Origin: an uncultured Muribaculaceae bacterium
Lineage (GTDB): Bacteria; Bacteroidota; Bacteroidia; Bacteroidales; Muribaculaceae
NCBI GenBank assembly: GCA_910584125.1
Contig: CAJTXU010000008.1
Span: forward strand, 1 to 64,000
Length of the DNA: 64,000 nucleotides
Direction: 5' to 3'
Positions 8,070 to 16,985 of the stretch are shown here, piece after piece. Position 1 is the first letter of the stretch, and the number at the start of each line of letters is the position of its first letter. The notes beneath the pieces are model-generated. The model worked only from the letters and a program-made list of their open reading frames with translations, did not search any database and was not told the DNA's origin. A program made the translations under genes and the position numbers.

Positions 8070-11048
8070 ATGAAGAATGTCGACGACACCATGCTGGGCA
8101 GGCTGTATCTCAAGGACACGGCCTTCCAGGAGCTGATGCAGAAACGCATCTTCAACATCCTGCTCGTGGCCACGCCCTACGACGCGTTCATCCTCGAGGA
8201 GGACGGGCGCGTCGAGGAGCAGGTGTACAACGAATACGTATCGCTCAACCTCTCGTCGGCGCCGAGGTTCACCAAGGTCGCCAATTACGAGGAGGCCTAC
8301 GCCGAGCTCGCATCGAAGAGCTACGACCTGGTGATAGCCATGCCCGGCGTCGACATCAGCGAGACCTTCCGCGAGGCCGTCGAGATCGACCGGATGTATC
8401 CCGACATACCGTTCGTGGTGCTGACGCCGTTCAGCAACGAGGTGCGCCGGCGCATCGCCAACGAAGACCTGCGCGGCGTCGACTACGTGTTCTCCTGGCT
8501 CGGCAACGTCGACCTGATCGTGGCCATCATCAAGCTGATAGAAGACCGCATGAACGCCGACCACGACCTCAACGAGATCGGAGTGCAGGCCATCCTCTTC
8601 GTCGAGGACTCGATCCGCTTCTACAGCTCGATCGTGCCCTATCTGTTCAAGTTCCTGCTCAAGCAGTCGATGGTGTTCTCGACCGAGGCGTTGAACGAGC
8701 ACGAGTCGATGCTCCGTATGCGCGGACGCAGCAAGGTGCTTGTGGCGCGCGACTACGAGGAGGCCACCGCGCTGATCGACCGTTACGGCGACAACATCAT
8801 GGGCCTCGTCACCGACGGCCGCTTCCCCCGCAACGGCGAGAAGGACCCCGACGCCGGCATGGACCTGGCCCGCTATCTGCGCGCCCGCCGTCCCTACGCC
8901 CCCATCATAATGGAGAGCGCCGAGACCGAGAACCGCGAGCGCGCCGAGGCGGCAGGCTACGTCTTCCTCGACAAGAACAGCAAGACCCTGCCCATCGACC
9001 TGCGCAAGGCCGTGTCGTATCAGTTCGGCTTCGGCGACTTCATCGTCAAGTATCCCGGCAGCGGCCGCGAGCTGATGAAGATCCGCAACCTCAAGGAGCT
9101 TCAACACAAGATATTCGAGATTCCCGACGACCTGCTGCTGCACTACTGCAGCACGAACAGCATAAGCCGCTGGCTCTATTCGCGGGCCCTCTTCCCCATA
9201 GCCGACGTGCTGCGCCACGTCGAGTTCTCAGACATCGCCGACGCCTCGCGCGTCCGCAAGCTCGTGTTCGAGTGCATAGTGCGTTACCGCCGCATGAAGA
9301 ACCGCGGCGTCGTGGCCGTCTTCCACAAGGACATCTACGACGACTACAGCAACTTCGCCCGCATCGGCCAGGGCTCGATGGGAGGCAAGGGGCGCGGCCT
9401 GGCCTTCATCGACCAGATCATCAAGCGCCACCCCGTCTGCGACAACTTCGACGGCGTGCAGATCACCATCCCGCACACGCTCGTAATCTGCACCGACATC
9501 TTCGACGAGTTCATGGACCGCAACAACCTCTATCCCGTCGCGCTCTCCAAGCTGCCCGACGACGAGATTCTCCGCCACTTCCTTGAGGCGGATTTCTCAG
9601 ACGAGGTGCGCGCTGACCTCGCCGCCTTCTTCAGCGTCGTGAAGCGTCCGCTGGCCGTGCGCAGCTCGTCGCTGATCGAGGACTCGCACTACCAGCCCTT
9701 CGCCGGAATCTACAGCACCTACATGGTGCCGTTCGGCGACGACGCCGAGGCGCGCGTCAACATGCTCTGCGACGCCGTCAAGGCCGTGTACGCGTCGGTG
9801 TTCTACGCCGACTCCAAGACTTACATGAACGCCACGAGCAACGTCATCGACCAGGAGAAGATGGCCGTCATCCTGCAGGGCATGGCCGGGGAAGACCACG
9901 ACGGATTCTACTATCCGAACTTCTCGGGTGTGGGACGCTCGCTCAACTATTATCCCGTGGGCGATGAACGCAGCGAGGAGGGTGTCGTGGAGGTCGCGGC
10001 CGGACTCGGCAGCTACATCGTGGACGGCGGCAAATCGCTCCGCTTCTCGCCGGCGCATCCCGACAAGGTGCTCCAGACATCTACGCTCGACCTCGCCCTG
10101 CGCGACACTCAGACATATCTGCACGCCCTGCCAGTCGGGGGAGGCGCCAACCGCAACTTCACGCCCAAGGACACATTCAACATCGTCAAGGTGCCAGTGG
10201 CCGACGCGTTCAGGACCGGGGCGCTCAGATATCTCGTATCGACGTTCGACATCAACGACCGCATGATACGCGACAACGAGGTCGGACCGGGCCGCAAGGT
10301 CGTGACGTTCGCCAACGTGCTTCGCCACGGCTCGTTTCCGCTGGCCAAGATCACCGAGTTCATGCTCGGCACGGGACAGTACGAGATGGGGCGGCCGGTG
10401 GAGATAGAGTTCGCCGGCAACATCTTCAGCAAGCCCGACGAGCAGGGCCGCAAGGGCATCGTCTACTGGCTCCAGATCCGCCCGATCGTCGACCAGAAGG
10501 AGATGCTCGACGACACGGTGACCGAAGTGCCCGACAGCGAGGTGCTGCTGCGCTCGGATTCGGCCCTCGGGCACGGCATGATGGATGGCGTGAGATACCT
10601 CGTCTATGTCAAGCCCGAGAACTTCAGTTCGCTGCGCACGCGCGACATCGCCGCCGAGGTCGGCGCGGTCAACGAGGAGATGACCGCCGCCGGAGAGCCG
10701 TACATCCTTGTAGGTCCCGGCCGGTGGGGCACGTCAGACCCGTCGCTCGGAGTGCCTGTGCGCTGGGCGCAGATCGCCGGCGCGCGCCTGATAGTCGAGG
10801 CCGCGATGCCCGGCTTCCGCATCGAGCCGTCGCAGGGCACGCATTTCTTCCAGAACCTGACCTCGTTCGGCACGGGATACTTCACCGTCGACACCGACGC
10901 CGGCAAGGGATATATCGACCGCGAATACATAGCCTCGCTTCCCGCCGAGCGCGAGACGGAACATCTCAAGGTAGTCAGGTTCGACGAGCCCCTCACGATA
11001 GCCATCAACGGCCGCAAGTCGAAGGGCATCGTCTTCAAGGCCAAATGA
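8070..11048 (+). CDS. Tandem receiver-like domains fused to a PEP/pyruvate-binding (PPDK_N) domain
   Basis: A 992-residue protein. Residues ~28-170 look like a receiver domain whose phosphoryl-acceptor Asp is missing. Residues ~170-330 form a second receiver with an intact acidic pair (VED), Asp249 (VTDGRF) and Lys302 (FLDK). From ~430 (IGQGSMGGKGRGL) to the end lies an ATP-grasp-like PPDK N-terminal domain, with a VRSSSLIEDS motif. The phosphohistidine swivel domain and the PEP-binding TIM barrel of true PEP synthase or PPDK are absent, so despite common database names it cannot be a full PEP synthase. A signalling or regulatory nucleotide-dependent role is possible. The next gene overlaps its stop. 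Confidence 0.8.
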   Translation: MKNVDDTMLGRLYLKDTAFQELMQKRIFNILLVATPYDAFILEEDGRVEEQVYNEYVSLNLSSAPRFTKVANYEEAYAELASKSYDLVIAMPGVDISETFREAVEIDRMYPDIPFVVLTPFSNEVRRRIANEDLRGVDYVFSWLGNVDLIVAIIKLIEDRMNADHDLNEIGVQAILFVEDSIRFYSSIVPYLFKFLLKQSMVFSTEALNEHESMLRMRGRSKVLVARDYEEATALIDRYGDNIMGLVTDGRFPRNGEKDPDAGMDLARYLRARRPYAPIIMESAETENRERAEAAGYVFLDKNSKTLPIDLRKAVSYQFGFGDFIVKYPGSGRELMKIRNLKELQHKIFEIPDDLLLHYCSTNSISRWLYSRALFPIADVLRHVEFSDIADASRVRKLVFECIVRYRRMKNRGVVAVFHKDIYDDYSNFARIGQGSMGGKGRGLAFIDQIIKRHPVCDNFDGVQITIPHTLVICTDIFDEFMDRNNLYPVALSKLPDDEILRHFLEADFSDEVRADLAAFFSVVKRPLAVRSSSLIEDSHYQPFAGIYSTYMVPFGDDAEARVNMLCDAVKAVYASVFYADSKTYMNATSNVIDQEKMAVILQGMAGEDHDGFYYPNFSGVGRSLNYYPVGDERSEEGVVEVAAGLGSYIVDGGKSLRFSPAHPDKVLQTSTLDLALRDTQTYLHALPVGGGANRNFTPKDTFNIVKVPVADAFRTGALRYLVSTFDINDRMIRDNEVGPGRKVVTFANVLRHGSFPLAKITEFMLGTGQYEMGRPVEIEFAGNIFSKPDEQGRKGIVYWLQIRPIVDQKEMLDDTVTEVPDSEVLLRSDSALGHGMMDGVRYLVYVKPENFSSLRTRDIAAEVGAVNEEMTAAGEPYILVGPGRWGTSDPSLGVPVRWAQIAGARLIVEAAMPGFRIEPSQGTHFFQNLTSFGTGYFTVDTDAGKGYIDREYIASLPAERETEHLKVVRFDEPLTIAINGRKSKGIVFKAK

Positions 11049-11653
11049 TGGGATGGTCGGCATGGAAAATATGGTTGCATCCTAAAGTCGCCAGGCGCGT
11101 GATGGAGGATCTCGAACTTGCGGCGCAGACCGCGGTCGGCGCTGAGGCCGATTCGTCCGCCCGTCTGCAGGAGGCGTGTCTGGAGATAGCCTCGCTTCGG
11201 AGCGAGGCCGACGACGCACGGCAACGCTGCGACAGACTGGCCGAAACCAACGGACAGCTCGAGAAGGAGAAAGAGGCATTGACGCGGCGCGTCTCGGAGC
11301 TATCCGACGAACTCGCCGCCGCCAAGGAGGAACTGCTCGAGCGTCTCGACGTCGAGACGCAGGTGAAGGAATTCGAATCGATGCTGACGAAAGTCGAGCA
11401 GATGAAGGCCGGATATGAGCGCCGCATCGAGCGATTGCGCCATGCCCTCGCCTCGGCCCGCAGAGCTTCCGGCCATGCAGACTCCCCATCGTCGGAGCTC
11501 ATGGAGATAGACATGACCGCGCCCGGTGCCGCCGCGACTGACGCCGCATCCGCGCCCCGGCCCGCTCCTTCGTCAGCCGCATCCGACACCGCCACCGCAG
11601 CATCCGACCCCACCACCTCCGACACCGACTGGCTCATGAGCCTCCCCGATTAA
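11045..11653 (+). CDS. Coiled-coil protein of unknown function
   Basis: A 202-residue protein starting at ATG 11045, overlapping the previous stop as ATGA; ATG 11048 follows at once. Residues ~20-140 are a continuous heptad-rich coiled coil (many Glu/Arg/Leu, e.g. ETNGQLEKEKEAL). The last ~60 residues are Ala/Ser/Thr/Pro-rich and likely disordered, ending DWLMSLPD. No signal peptide or membrane helix is seen. Translational coupling suggests it works with the receiver/PEP-binding protein. No family is recognised. Confidence 0.7.
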   Translation: MMGWSAWKIWLHPKVARRVMEDLELAAQTAVGAEADSSARLQEACLEIASLRSEADDARQRCDRLAETNGQLEKEKEALTRRVSELSDELAAAKEELLERLDVETQVKEFESMLTKVEQMKAGYERRIERLRHALASARRASGHADSPSSELMEIDMTAPGAAATDAASAPRPAPSSAASDTATAASDPTTSDTDWLMSLPD

Positions 11654-11720
11654 ATATCTTGATAAACATCTAATGATCAGTATATAATAAAGCTGTTGCG
11701 AAGTTGTGCTATCGCTATAT

Positions 11721-11762
11721 AAAAAAACTTATATATAAAAATTTTTATATATAAGTTTTTTT
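11721..11762. promoter_or_regulatory. 42-bp perfect AT-rich palindrome upstream of the ATPase pair
   Basis: Two 21-base arms (11721-11741 and 11742-11762) are perfect inverted copies with no loop, made almost only of A and T. It lies between the coiled-coil gene and the ATPases, immediately before a -7 box, and covers the region where the -33 element should be. It could be an operator, a cruciform, or a terminator of the upstream gene. Confidence 0.65.
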
Positions 11763-11766
11763 TATA

Positions 11767-11774
11767 TATCTTTG
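11767..11774 (+). promoter_or_regulatory. -7 element of the ATPase operon
   Basis: TATCTTTG fits TAnnTTTG exactly. Predicted transcription start is near 11780, about 18 bases before ATG 11798. The expected -33 position lies inside the palindrome (TTTT rather than TTTG). Confidence 0.6.
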
Positions 11775-11797
11775 CGTATGCTTAAATTCATGAAATT

Positions 11798-12960
11798 ATG
11801 GCTATAACAAACAAGGTAGGACCTCCTGTAACTGGAGATGATTTCTATGGCAGGGTAGAAGAGCTTGCAAAAGCTCATCAGTACCTTGACACCAATCATT
11901 CTCTTGTTCTTTCAGCACCGAGGCGAATTGGAAAATCATCTTTTGCCAAACGACTTATCGAGGATAAGAAATCTGTCGGGTGGAGCTGTGTCTATATTGA
12001 TCTCGAGGGAGTGAGGACACGAGACGAGTTCTTGCAAATACTTATTAATAAATTCGATAAATCGGGTATCTGGACTGAGGCTGTAAATTCGGCAGGAGGC
12101 ATTGTGACCCGGATACTCGATGGTATAAAAGGGATAGGACCAGTAAAACTTGATTTCTCGAGCAAGGAAACATCGGAGAATCTCTACTCTTCGTTGTCGG
12201 AGGTGATAGACCATACGAAGGATACGCTGATAGTAATAGACGAACTTACTTTATTTTTGAGTGTTCTTGGAAGAAATGAGGACAATAATCGTGAGGCTGA
12301 GTTCTTTCTAAACTGGTTCAGAAGTCTGAGGCAGGTTTCGGGAAGTAAGATCAGATGGATATTCTGTGGTTCTGTGGGACTTCACAATTTCACGAGGATG
12401 AGAAATCTGTCAATGACAATCAATGACCTCGTGTCATTTGATTTCGACGCTCTGTCAGAGATTGAGGCGAAAGGTCTGGTTAAAGCCCTTGCAAATTCTG
12501 AAAATATTCCAATTAGCGATACGGTCATAGATGTTTTTCTCGGCAAACTGGAATGGTATATACCATACTTCATCCAGTTGGTATTCACAAACATCAAGAA
12601 TAGTCCGGGCGCGAGGGAGGGAGTTACTGACCAGATGATAGAATCTTCCATCAACAGATTGTCTCGTACTGAAGAGTTGAGCACATGGTCTGAGAGACTG
12701 TCGGAATACAGCCGTCAGGAAGGAGGCGCGAGACTTGTTCTTAAAAGACTAAGTCAATCTGACAACGGACTACAAGAGATCAACTTCTTGCTGTCTATAC
12801 TCAATATATAGGCGAAACTGCCACGATGGCAGATGATGAACTGAGTATGATAATGAATATGCTTGAACATGACGGCTATATAATCAGGACTTCGCAAGGG
12901 GCAAGACGTTTTCGCTCTCCCTTGTTGAAGAAATGGTGGTATTATAAATTCGTTGAGTGA
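11798..12960 (+). pseudogene. P-loop ATPase (archaeal ATPase/ATPase_2 type), C-terminus frameshifted
   Basis: From ATG 11798 the frame encodes 337 residues to a TAG at 12809-12811. It has a Walker A variant APRRIGKSS (residues ~40-50), Walker B LIVIDE (~145) and a sensor-like WIFCGS. The normal C-terminal winged helix is missing from this frame, but the -1 frame continues it (a 'LEHDGYI...FRSPLLKKWW' segment) to a TGA at 12958-12960. The next gene starts at 12960 with TGATG overlap, showing the original stop was there. A one-base deletion near 12780-12810, or a sequencing error, best explains this; no slippery heptamer for programmed shifting is seen. GC is much lower than the neighbours, suggesting transfer. 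Confidence 0.75.
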
Positions 12961-13844
12961 TGTCGTGTCGGAGAGAATCATTTACCTTGGCCGGGTTGTC
13001 GTTCAATGATGATGCCTTAGCTGCGATAGAGTCTGAGATCAAGGACAACTCAGGAAGTGCCATCCCTCAGCCTATGATGATTGTTGGCCAATATGGCTCA
13101 GGGAAGACGACTCTGCTTAAACGTATATATGAAAGCGTTTTATGCCGGAAAATGTCTAAGGTGTGGATAGATGGCCGAACATTGTTCAGCTCCGAAGACA
13201 TAATTTCCAAAGCGGTGGATGCCGGAGCATCTATTATGTTTATAGATGACATGGATTTCTATCTTAGCCGATGTACATATGATGAGCAGTTCAGACTCCG
13301 GAAATTCCTTAACAACGAGGGCGCTCCGATGATGATAGGAGCTGTAGGCAAAGTACTTCCGGCTTTGACAGACTATGATGCTCCGTTTTTCGAAGGATTG
13401 AAAAACATTTATCTACGTCCAGTTTCGTCAGAAGAGGTAAGATTTGTATTCGACGACCAGACGGCTGAAAGGGCAGATTTGCTGATGAGTATGTTGCCTC
13501 TTACGGTGAGGTCCTTGGAAATCGTATGTGATATAATCAACATAAATGATATTGCCGAAAACGATATAGCCATCTTGGTTTTTATGTTTTCAGAGAGATA
13601 CAGATGTCTATATCAGGAACTTCCGGTAAATTCGCAACATATCCTCAACGCGTTTGGAACGGACGGAAATCCAATGACAATGCCGCGGCTGAGAGAAATA
13701 ACCGGATTGCCGACCAATGTGCTGACGGCATATCTTAAGAATCTCGGCCTGTCGGATATAATAAGAATTGACAAGTCCCATAAGCGCAATACCAAATATT
13801 CCGTAAAGGATCCGTTGTTTCGGCTTTGGCTGGGACAATCGTAG
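12960..13844 (+). CDS. P-loop ATPase with C-terminal winged helix, partner of the preceding ATPase
   Basis: A 294-residue protein. The Walker A motif GQYGSGKTT lies at ~residues 43-51 and Walker B IMFIDD at ~95. The tail carries a helix-turn-helix-like stretch ('MTMPRLREITGLPTNVL') and ends 'YSVKDPLFRLWLG', the typical end of archaeal-type ATPases in bacteria. It starts at ATG 12960, overlapping the TGA of the frameshifted ATPase, so the two were a coupled pair. GC is low, as in the upstream gene. Such pairs are often accessory or defence-like, but no partner effector is visible, so the role is unknown. Confidence 0.75.
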   Translation: MSCRRESFTLAGLSFNDDALAAIESEIKDNSGSAIPQPMMIVGQYGSGKTTLLKRIYESVLCRKMSKVWIDGRTLFSSEDIISKAVDAGASIMFIDDMDFYLSRCTYDEQFRLRKFLNNEGAPMMIGAVGKVLPALTDYDAPFFEGLKNIYLRPVSSEEVRFVFDDQTAERADLLMSMLPLTVRSLEIVCDIININDIAENDIAILVFMFSERYRCLYQELPVNSQHILNAFGTDGNPMTMPRLREITGLPTNVLTAYLKNLGLSDIIRIDKSHKRNTKYSVKDPLFRLWLGQS

Positions 13845-13857
13845 CATCCATAAAATG

Positions 13858-13890
13858 CACGTGCGCGGCGTCGGTGACGTCGCGCATGTG
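13858..13890 (+). terminator. Stem-loop after the ATPase pair
   Basis: A 15-bp stem (13858-13872 with 13876-13890, two G-T pairs) with a 3-base loop lies 14 bases after the ATPase stop. It is followed by TATATT rather than a long T run, so it is a plausible but imperfect terminator, and may also end miaB from the other strand. Confidence 0.5.
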
Positions 13891-13935
13891 TATATTAGGT
13901 GGCAAAGCCCTTGATTTGAGGTCAGTGTTGTGGGG

Positions 13936-15330
13936 TTATGGCTCGATTTCGCCGTGGAGGGTGGCTGAGGAGGCGTCGGTGATGCGGACGCGGACGAAGT
14001 CGCCGCGGTTGGCGCCGGCGCGGGGGAAGACTACGAACTTGTTCTGCGACGTGCGGCCGCAATACTCCTCGGGGTCTCGCTTCGACGGCCCTTCCACCAG
14101 GACCTCGAACGTCTTGCCGATGTCGCGGCGGTTACTGGCGAGCGAGAGCTCGTTCTGCAGGGCGATCATCCGATTGAGCCTATCGATCTTCACCTCCTCG
14201 GGGATGTTGTCGGGCATCTCGCGCGAAGCGAGCGTCCCCGGCCGTTCGGAATACTTGAACATGAACGCAGAGTCGAATCCCGCCTCGCGCATCAGGGAGA
14301 GCGTCTGCTGGAAATCCTCTTCCGACTCGTCGTGGAAGCCGGTGAACATGTCGGTCGAGAGCCCGGCGTCGGGCAGAATGCGCCTGATGGCCGCCACGCG
14401 GTCGAGATACCACTCGCGGGTATACTTGCGGTTCATCGCCTTAAGCACCGAGTCCGATCCGCTCTGCACCGGCAGGTGGATGTGTCGCGCCAGGTTCGGA
14501 TGCGCGGCGATGACCTCGAGCGTGCGGTCGCTCATGTCCTTTGGGTGAGAGGTCGTGAAGCGGATGCGCATGTCGGGGGCCGCCTCGGCCACCATGCCGA
14601 GCAGCGTGGGGAAGTCGACCGTCACGCCCGTCTCCTCGTCGTTATACATATAGCTGTTGACGTTCTGGCCGAGCAGGGTCGCCTCCTTGAAGCCACGGGC
14701 GCGCAGGTCGGCCAGCTCGCGCAGTATGCTCTGTGGCTCGCGCGAACGTTCGCGGCCCCGCGTGTAGGGCACGATGCAGTAGGAGCAGAAATTATTGCAA
14801 CCCCTCATGATGGATATGAAGCCTCCCACGGCCCCCGCGCCCCCCAGGCGACGGGGCACGACGTCGCGGTAGGTCTCCGACGTCGAGAGGTCGATGTTTA
14901 TGGCCGGCTGCCCGGTCTCGGCCGCCGCCACCAGGTTCGGGAGGTCGAGATAGGCGTCCGGACCCGCCACGAGGTCCACGCCATGCTTCTCGATGAGCTC
15001 GTCACGCAGACGCTCGGCCATGCAGCCGATCACTCCGATTATCACGTTGCGCCCCGACTTGCGGCGCAGGGCGTTCCAATATGACAGGCGCGTCAGGATC
15101 TTCTGCTCGGCGTTGTCGCGGATCGAACAGGTGTTGATCAGCACCGCCGCCGCCTCCGAGTCGAGCTCAGTCGGCTCATATCCGGCAAGCGACATCATCG
15201 CCGCCACTACCTCCGAATCCGCCACATTCATCTGGCATCCATAGGTCTCGATGCGCACTTTTTTGGGTTCTGTGCATTTTTTTTGGGTCTCGGGCAAAAA
15301 AAATGGGCTTAATGTTGGTCTGTCTTGCAT
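13936..15330 (-). CDS. miaB: tRNA-2-methylthio-N6-dimethylallyladenosine synthase
   Basis: A 464-residue radical SAM methylthiotransferase. The N-terminal UPF0004 domain carries its three cluster Cys in ETYGCQMN, NTCSIRDNA and IGCMAE. The radical SAM motif is CNNFCSYC, followed by the family hallmark YTRGRERSR. A TRAM domain ends the protein. It adds a methylthio group to i6A37 of tRNAs. ATG 15330 is chosen because the -7 box at 15349-15356 would lie inside a longer 474-residue frame. Three A/T homopolymer runs lie in the first ~25 codons. A sister enzyme (mtaB) is at 58855. Confidence 0.95.
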   Translation of the reverse strand: MQDRPTLSPFFLPETQKKCTEPKKVRIETYGCQMNVADSEVVAAMMSLAGYEPTELDSEAAAVLINTCSIRDNAEQKILTRLSYWNALRRKSGRNVIIGVIGCMAERLRDELIEKHGVDLVAGPDAYLDLPNLVAAAETGQPAINIDLSTSETYRDVVPRRLGGAGAVGGFISIMRGCNNFCSYCIVPYTRGRERSREPQSILRELADLRARGFKEATLLGQNVNSYMYNDEETGVTVDFPTLLGMVAEAAPDMRIRFTTSHPKDMSDRTLEVIAAHPNLARHIHLPVQSGSDSVLKAMNRKYTREWYLDRVAAIRRILPDAGLSTDMFTGFHDESEEDFQQTLSLMREAGFDSAFMFKYSERPGTLASREMPDNIPEEVKIDRLNRMIALQNELSLASNRRDIGKTFEVLVEGPSKRDPEEYCGRTSQNKFVVFPRAGANRGDFVRVRITDASSATLHGEIEP

Positions 15331-15338
15331 AAAATTAT

Positions 15339-15346
15339 TAAATTTG
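15339..15346 (+). promoter_or_regulatory. -7 element of the CoA-transferase gene
   Basis: TAAATTTG fits TAnnTTTG. A TTGG lies 20 bases upstream (15315-15318), inside the 5' end of miaB. The two divergent promoters overlap face to face within about 65 bases. Confidence 0.55.
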
Positions 15347-15348
15347 TG

Positions 15349-15380
15349 CAAAATTACCAATTAAATCTAAACGTTACAAA
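15349..15380 (-). promoter_or_regulatory. Promoter of miaB
   Basis: On the minus strand, TTTG (15377-15380), a 20-base spacer and TAATTTTG (15349-15356) match the consensus. It fires ~12 bases before the miaB ATG. Its -33 box touches the first base of the start codon of the divergent CoA-transferase gene. Confidence 0.75.
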
Positions 15381-16885
15381 TGAGCATTCCATTTATTTCG
15401 GCAGAAGAGGCCGCGAATGTGATAAAAAACGGCGATAACGTAGGCTTATCGGGTTTCACGGCTTCCGGAACGCCAAAAGTAGTAACGGTGGCCCTGGCCC
15501 AGAGAGCCAAGGCCCTCCATGAAAAAGGCGAACCATTCAAAATCAATCTCTTTACAGGCGCGTCGACCAACGACCATGTCGACGGCGAGCTCTCCCGCGC
15601 CGACGCAATCGGCGTGCGTGTGCCCTATCAGAGCCACAAGGACTGCCGCAAGCTGGTGAACGGCGACGGAATCCACTATTCCGACCTTCACCTGAGCCAC
15701 CTGTCGCAGGACCTCCGCTACGGCTTCTACGGCGACATAGACGTCGCCATCATCGAGGCCACGGAGATGAGTCCCAACGGCGAGGTGATCCTCGGCGCCG
15801 GCCTCGGCATGGCCCCCACGGTGGCGCAGATGGCCAAGAAGGTGATCATCGAGTATTCGAGCTACTACCACAACTCGTTCCGTGGATTCCACGACAACTA
15901 CATTCCGCTCGATCCTCCCCACCGCCGTGAGATTCCCATCTACAAGCCCAGCGACCGCATCGGCAGCCCGATTCTGAAGATCGACCCCAAGAAGATTGTC
16001 GGCGTCGTGCCCTCGAACGCGTCAGAGAGCATCGCTCCCTTCACCGCGCCCGACGAGCTGACCACCCGCATCGGCAACAACATCTGCGACTTCCTCGCAG
16101 GCGAGCTCAAGGCCGGCCGCATCCCCAAGGAGTTCCTTCCCATCCAGTCGGGTGTGGGCAACGTGGCCAACGCCGTGCTCTACGGCCTGGGCGAGAACCC
16201 TGAGATTCCCCGCTTCGAGATGTACACCGAGGTGATTCAGGACGCTGTGATGAAACTCATGGAAGAGGGCAAGTGCAAATTCGCCTCGACCTGCGCGCTG
16301 ACCTTCAGCGACGACGCCATGCTCCACTTCATGGAGAACATCGACTTCTTCCGCGACAAGGTCGTGATGCGTCCGGGCGAGATCTCGAACCATCCCGAGA
16401 TCGTGCGCCGACTCGGTCTGATCGCCATGAACACCGCCCTTGAGGCCGACATCTTCGGCAACGTCAACTCGACCCACGTTCTGGGCACGAAGATGATGAA
16501 CGGCATCGGCGGATCGGCAGACTTCAGCCGCAACGCGTACCTCTCGATCTTCTCCTGCCCCTCGATTCAGAAGGGAGGCAAGATCTCGACGTTCGTGCCC
16601 ATGGTGTCGCACCTCGACCACAGCGAGCACTCGGTCAAGATCCTCGCCACCGAGCAGGGCGTGGCCGACCTCCGCGGCAAGGACCCGCGCCAGCGTGCTG
16701 AGACCATCATCGAGAACTGCGTACACCCGATGTACAAGGAACTGATGTGGGACTACCTGAAGCTCGCCTCGAAATGCGGCGGCCACACCCCGCACCATCT
16801 GCCGGCGGCGTTCGCCCTCCACGAGGCCTTCATGGAGACCGGCGACATGCTCAACGCCGACTTCGCCCGTTTCGAAGGCGTCTGA
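15380..16885 (+). CDS. Acetyl-CoA hydrolase/transferase family protein (succinate/acetate CoA-transferase)
   Basis: A 501-residue class I CoA-transferase. The N-terminal 'GDNVGLSGFTASGTPK' and the C-terminal 'STFVPMVSHLDHSEHSV' segments are typical of the Cat1/AarC group. The likely catalytic Glu is in MYTEVIQDA (about residue 284). It moves CoA between acyl groups such as succinyl-CoA, propionyl-CoA and acetate. In Bacteroidetes this fits succinate/propionate and acetate fermentation. It is a single-gene unit closed by a strong hairpin. Which acids it uses cannot be settled by sequence alone. Confidence 0.9.
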   Translation: MSIPFISAEEAANVIKNGDNVGLSGFTASGTPKVVTVALAQRAKALHEKGEPFKINLFTGASTNDHVDGELSRADAIGVRVPYQSHKDCRKLVNGDGIHYSDLHLSHLSQDLRYGFYGDIDVAIIEATEMSPNGEVILGAGLGMAPTVAQMAKKVIIEYSSYYHNSFRGFHDNYIPLDPPHRREIPIYKPSDRIGSPILKIDPKKIVGVVPSNASESIAPFTAPDELTTRIGNNICDFLAGELKAGRIPKEFLPIQSGVGNVANAVLYGLGENPEIPRFEMYTEVIQDAVMKLMEEGKCKFASTCALTFSDDAMLHFMENIDFFRDKVVMRPGEISNHPEIVRRLGLIAMNTALEADIFGNVNSTHVLGTKMMNGIGGSADFSRNAYLSIFSCPSIQKGGKISTFVPMVSHLDHSEHSVKILATEQGVADLRGKDPRQRAETIIENCVHPMYKELMWDYLKLASKCGGHTPHHLPAAFALHEAFMETGDMLNADFARFEGV

Positions 16886-16912
16886 CCCCCGCCGTCAACC
16901 CTGACTGATACG

Positions 16913-16944
16913 CAGCCCTCCTGCCCCTCCCGGCAGGAGGGCTG
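16913..16944 (+). terminator. Terminator of the CoA-transferase gene
   Basis: A perfect 13-bp GC-rich stem (16913-16925 with 16932-16944) has a 6-base loop and is followed by TCTTGAT. The T run is weak but the stem is very stable. It is 28 bases after the stop codon. Confidence 0.75.
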
Positions 16945-16985
16945 TCTTGATAATCAATGACCCTCAGAAAGTATCCAATTGAGAA

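Noticed and set aside
10724..11044. Upstream extension of the coiled-coil gene
   Set aside because: It only reads through the PEP-binding gene in another frame; ATG 11045 overlaps the previous stop and gives a sensible N-terminus.
8070..11048. Phosphoenolpyruvate synthase
   Set aside because: The phosphohistidine motif and the PEP-binding barrel are missing; only the N-terminal ATP-grasp-like part is present.
12770..12820. Programmed ribosomal frameshift in the ATPase
   Set aside because: No slippery heptamer or convincing downstream pseudoknot is seen; a one-base deletion or error is simpler.
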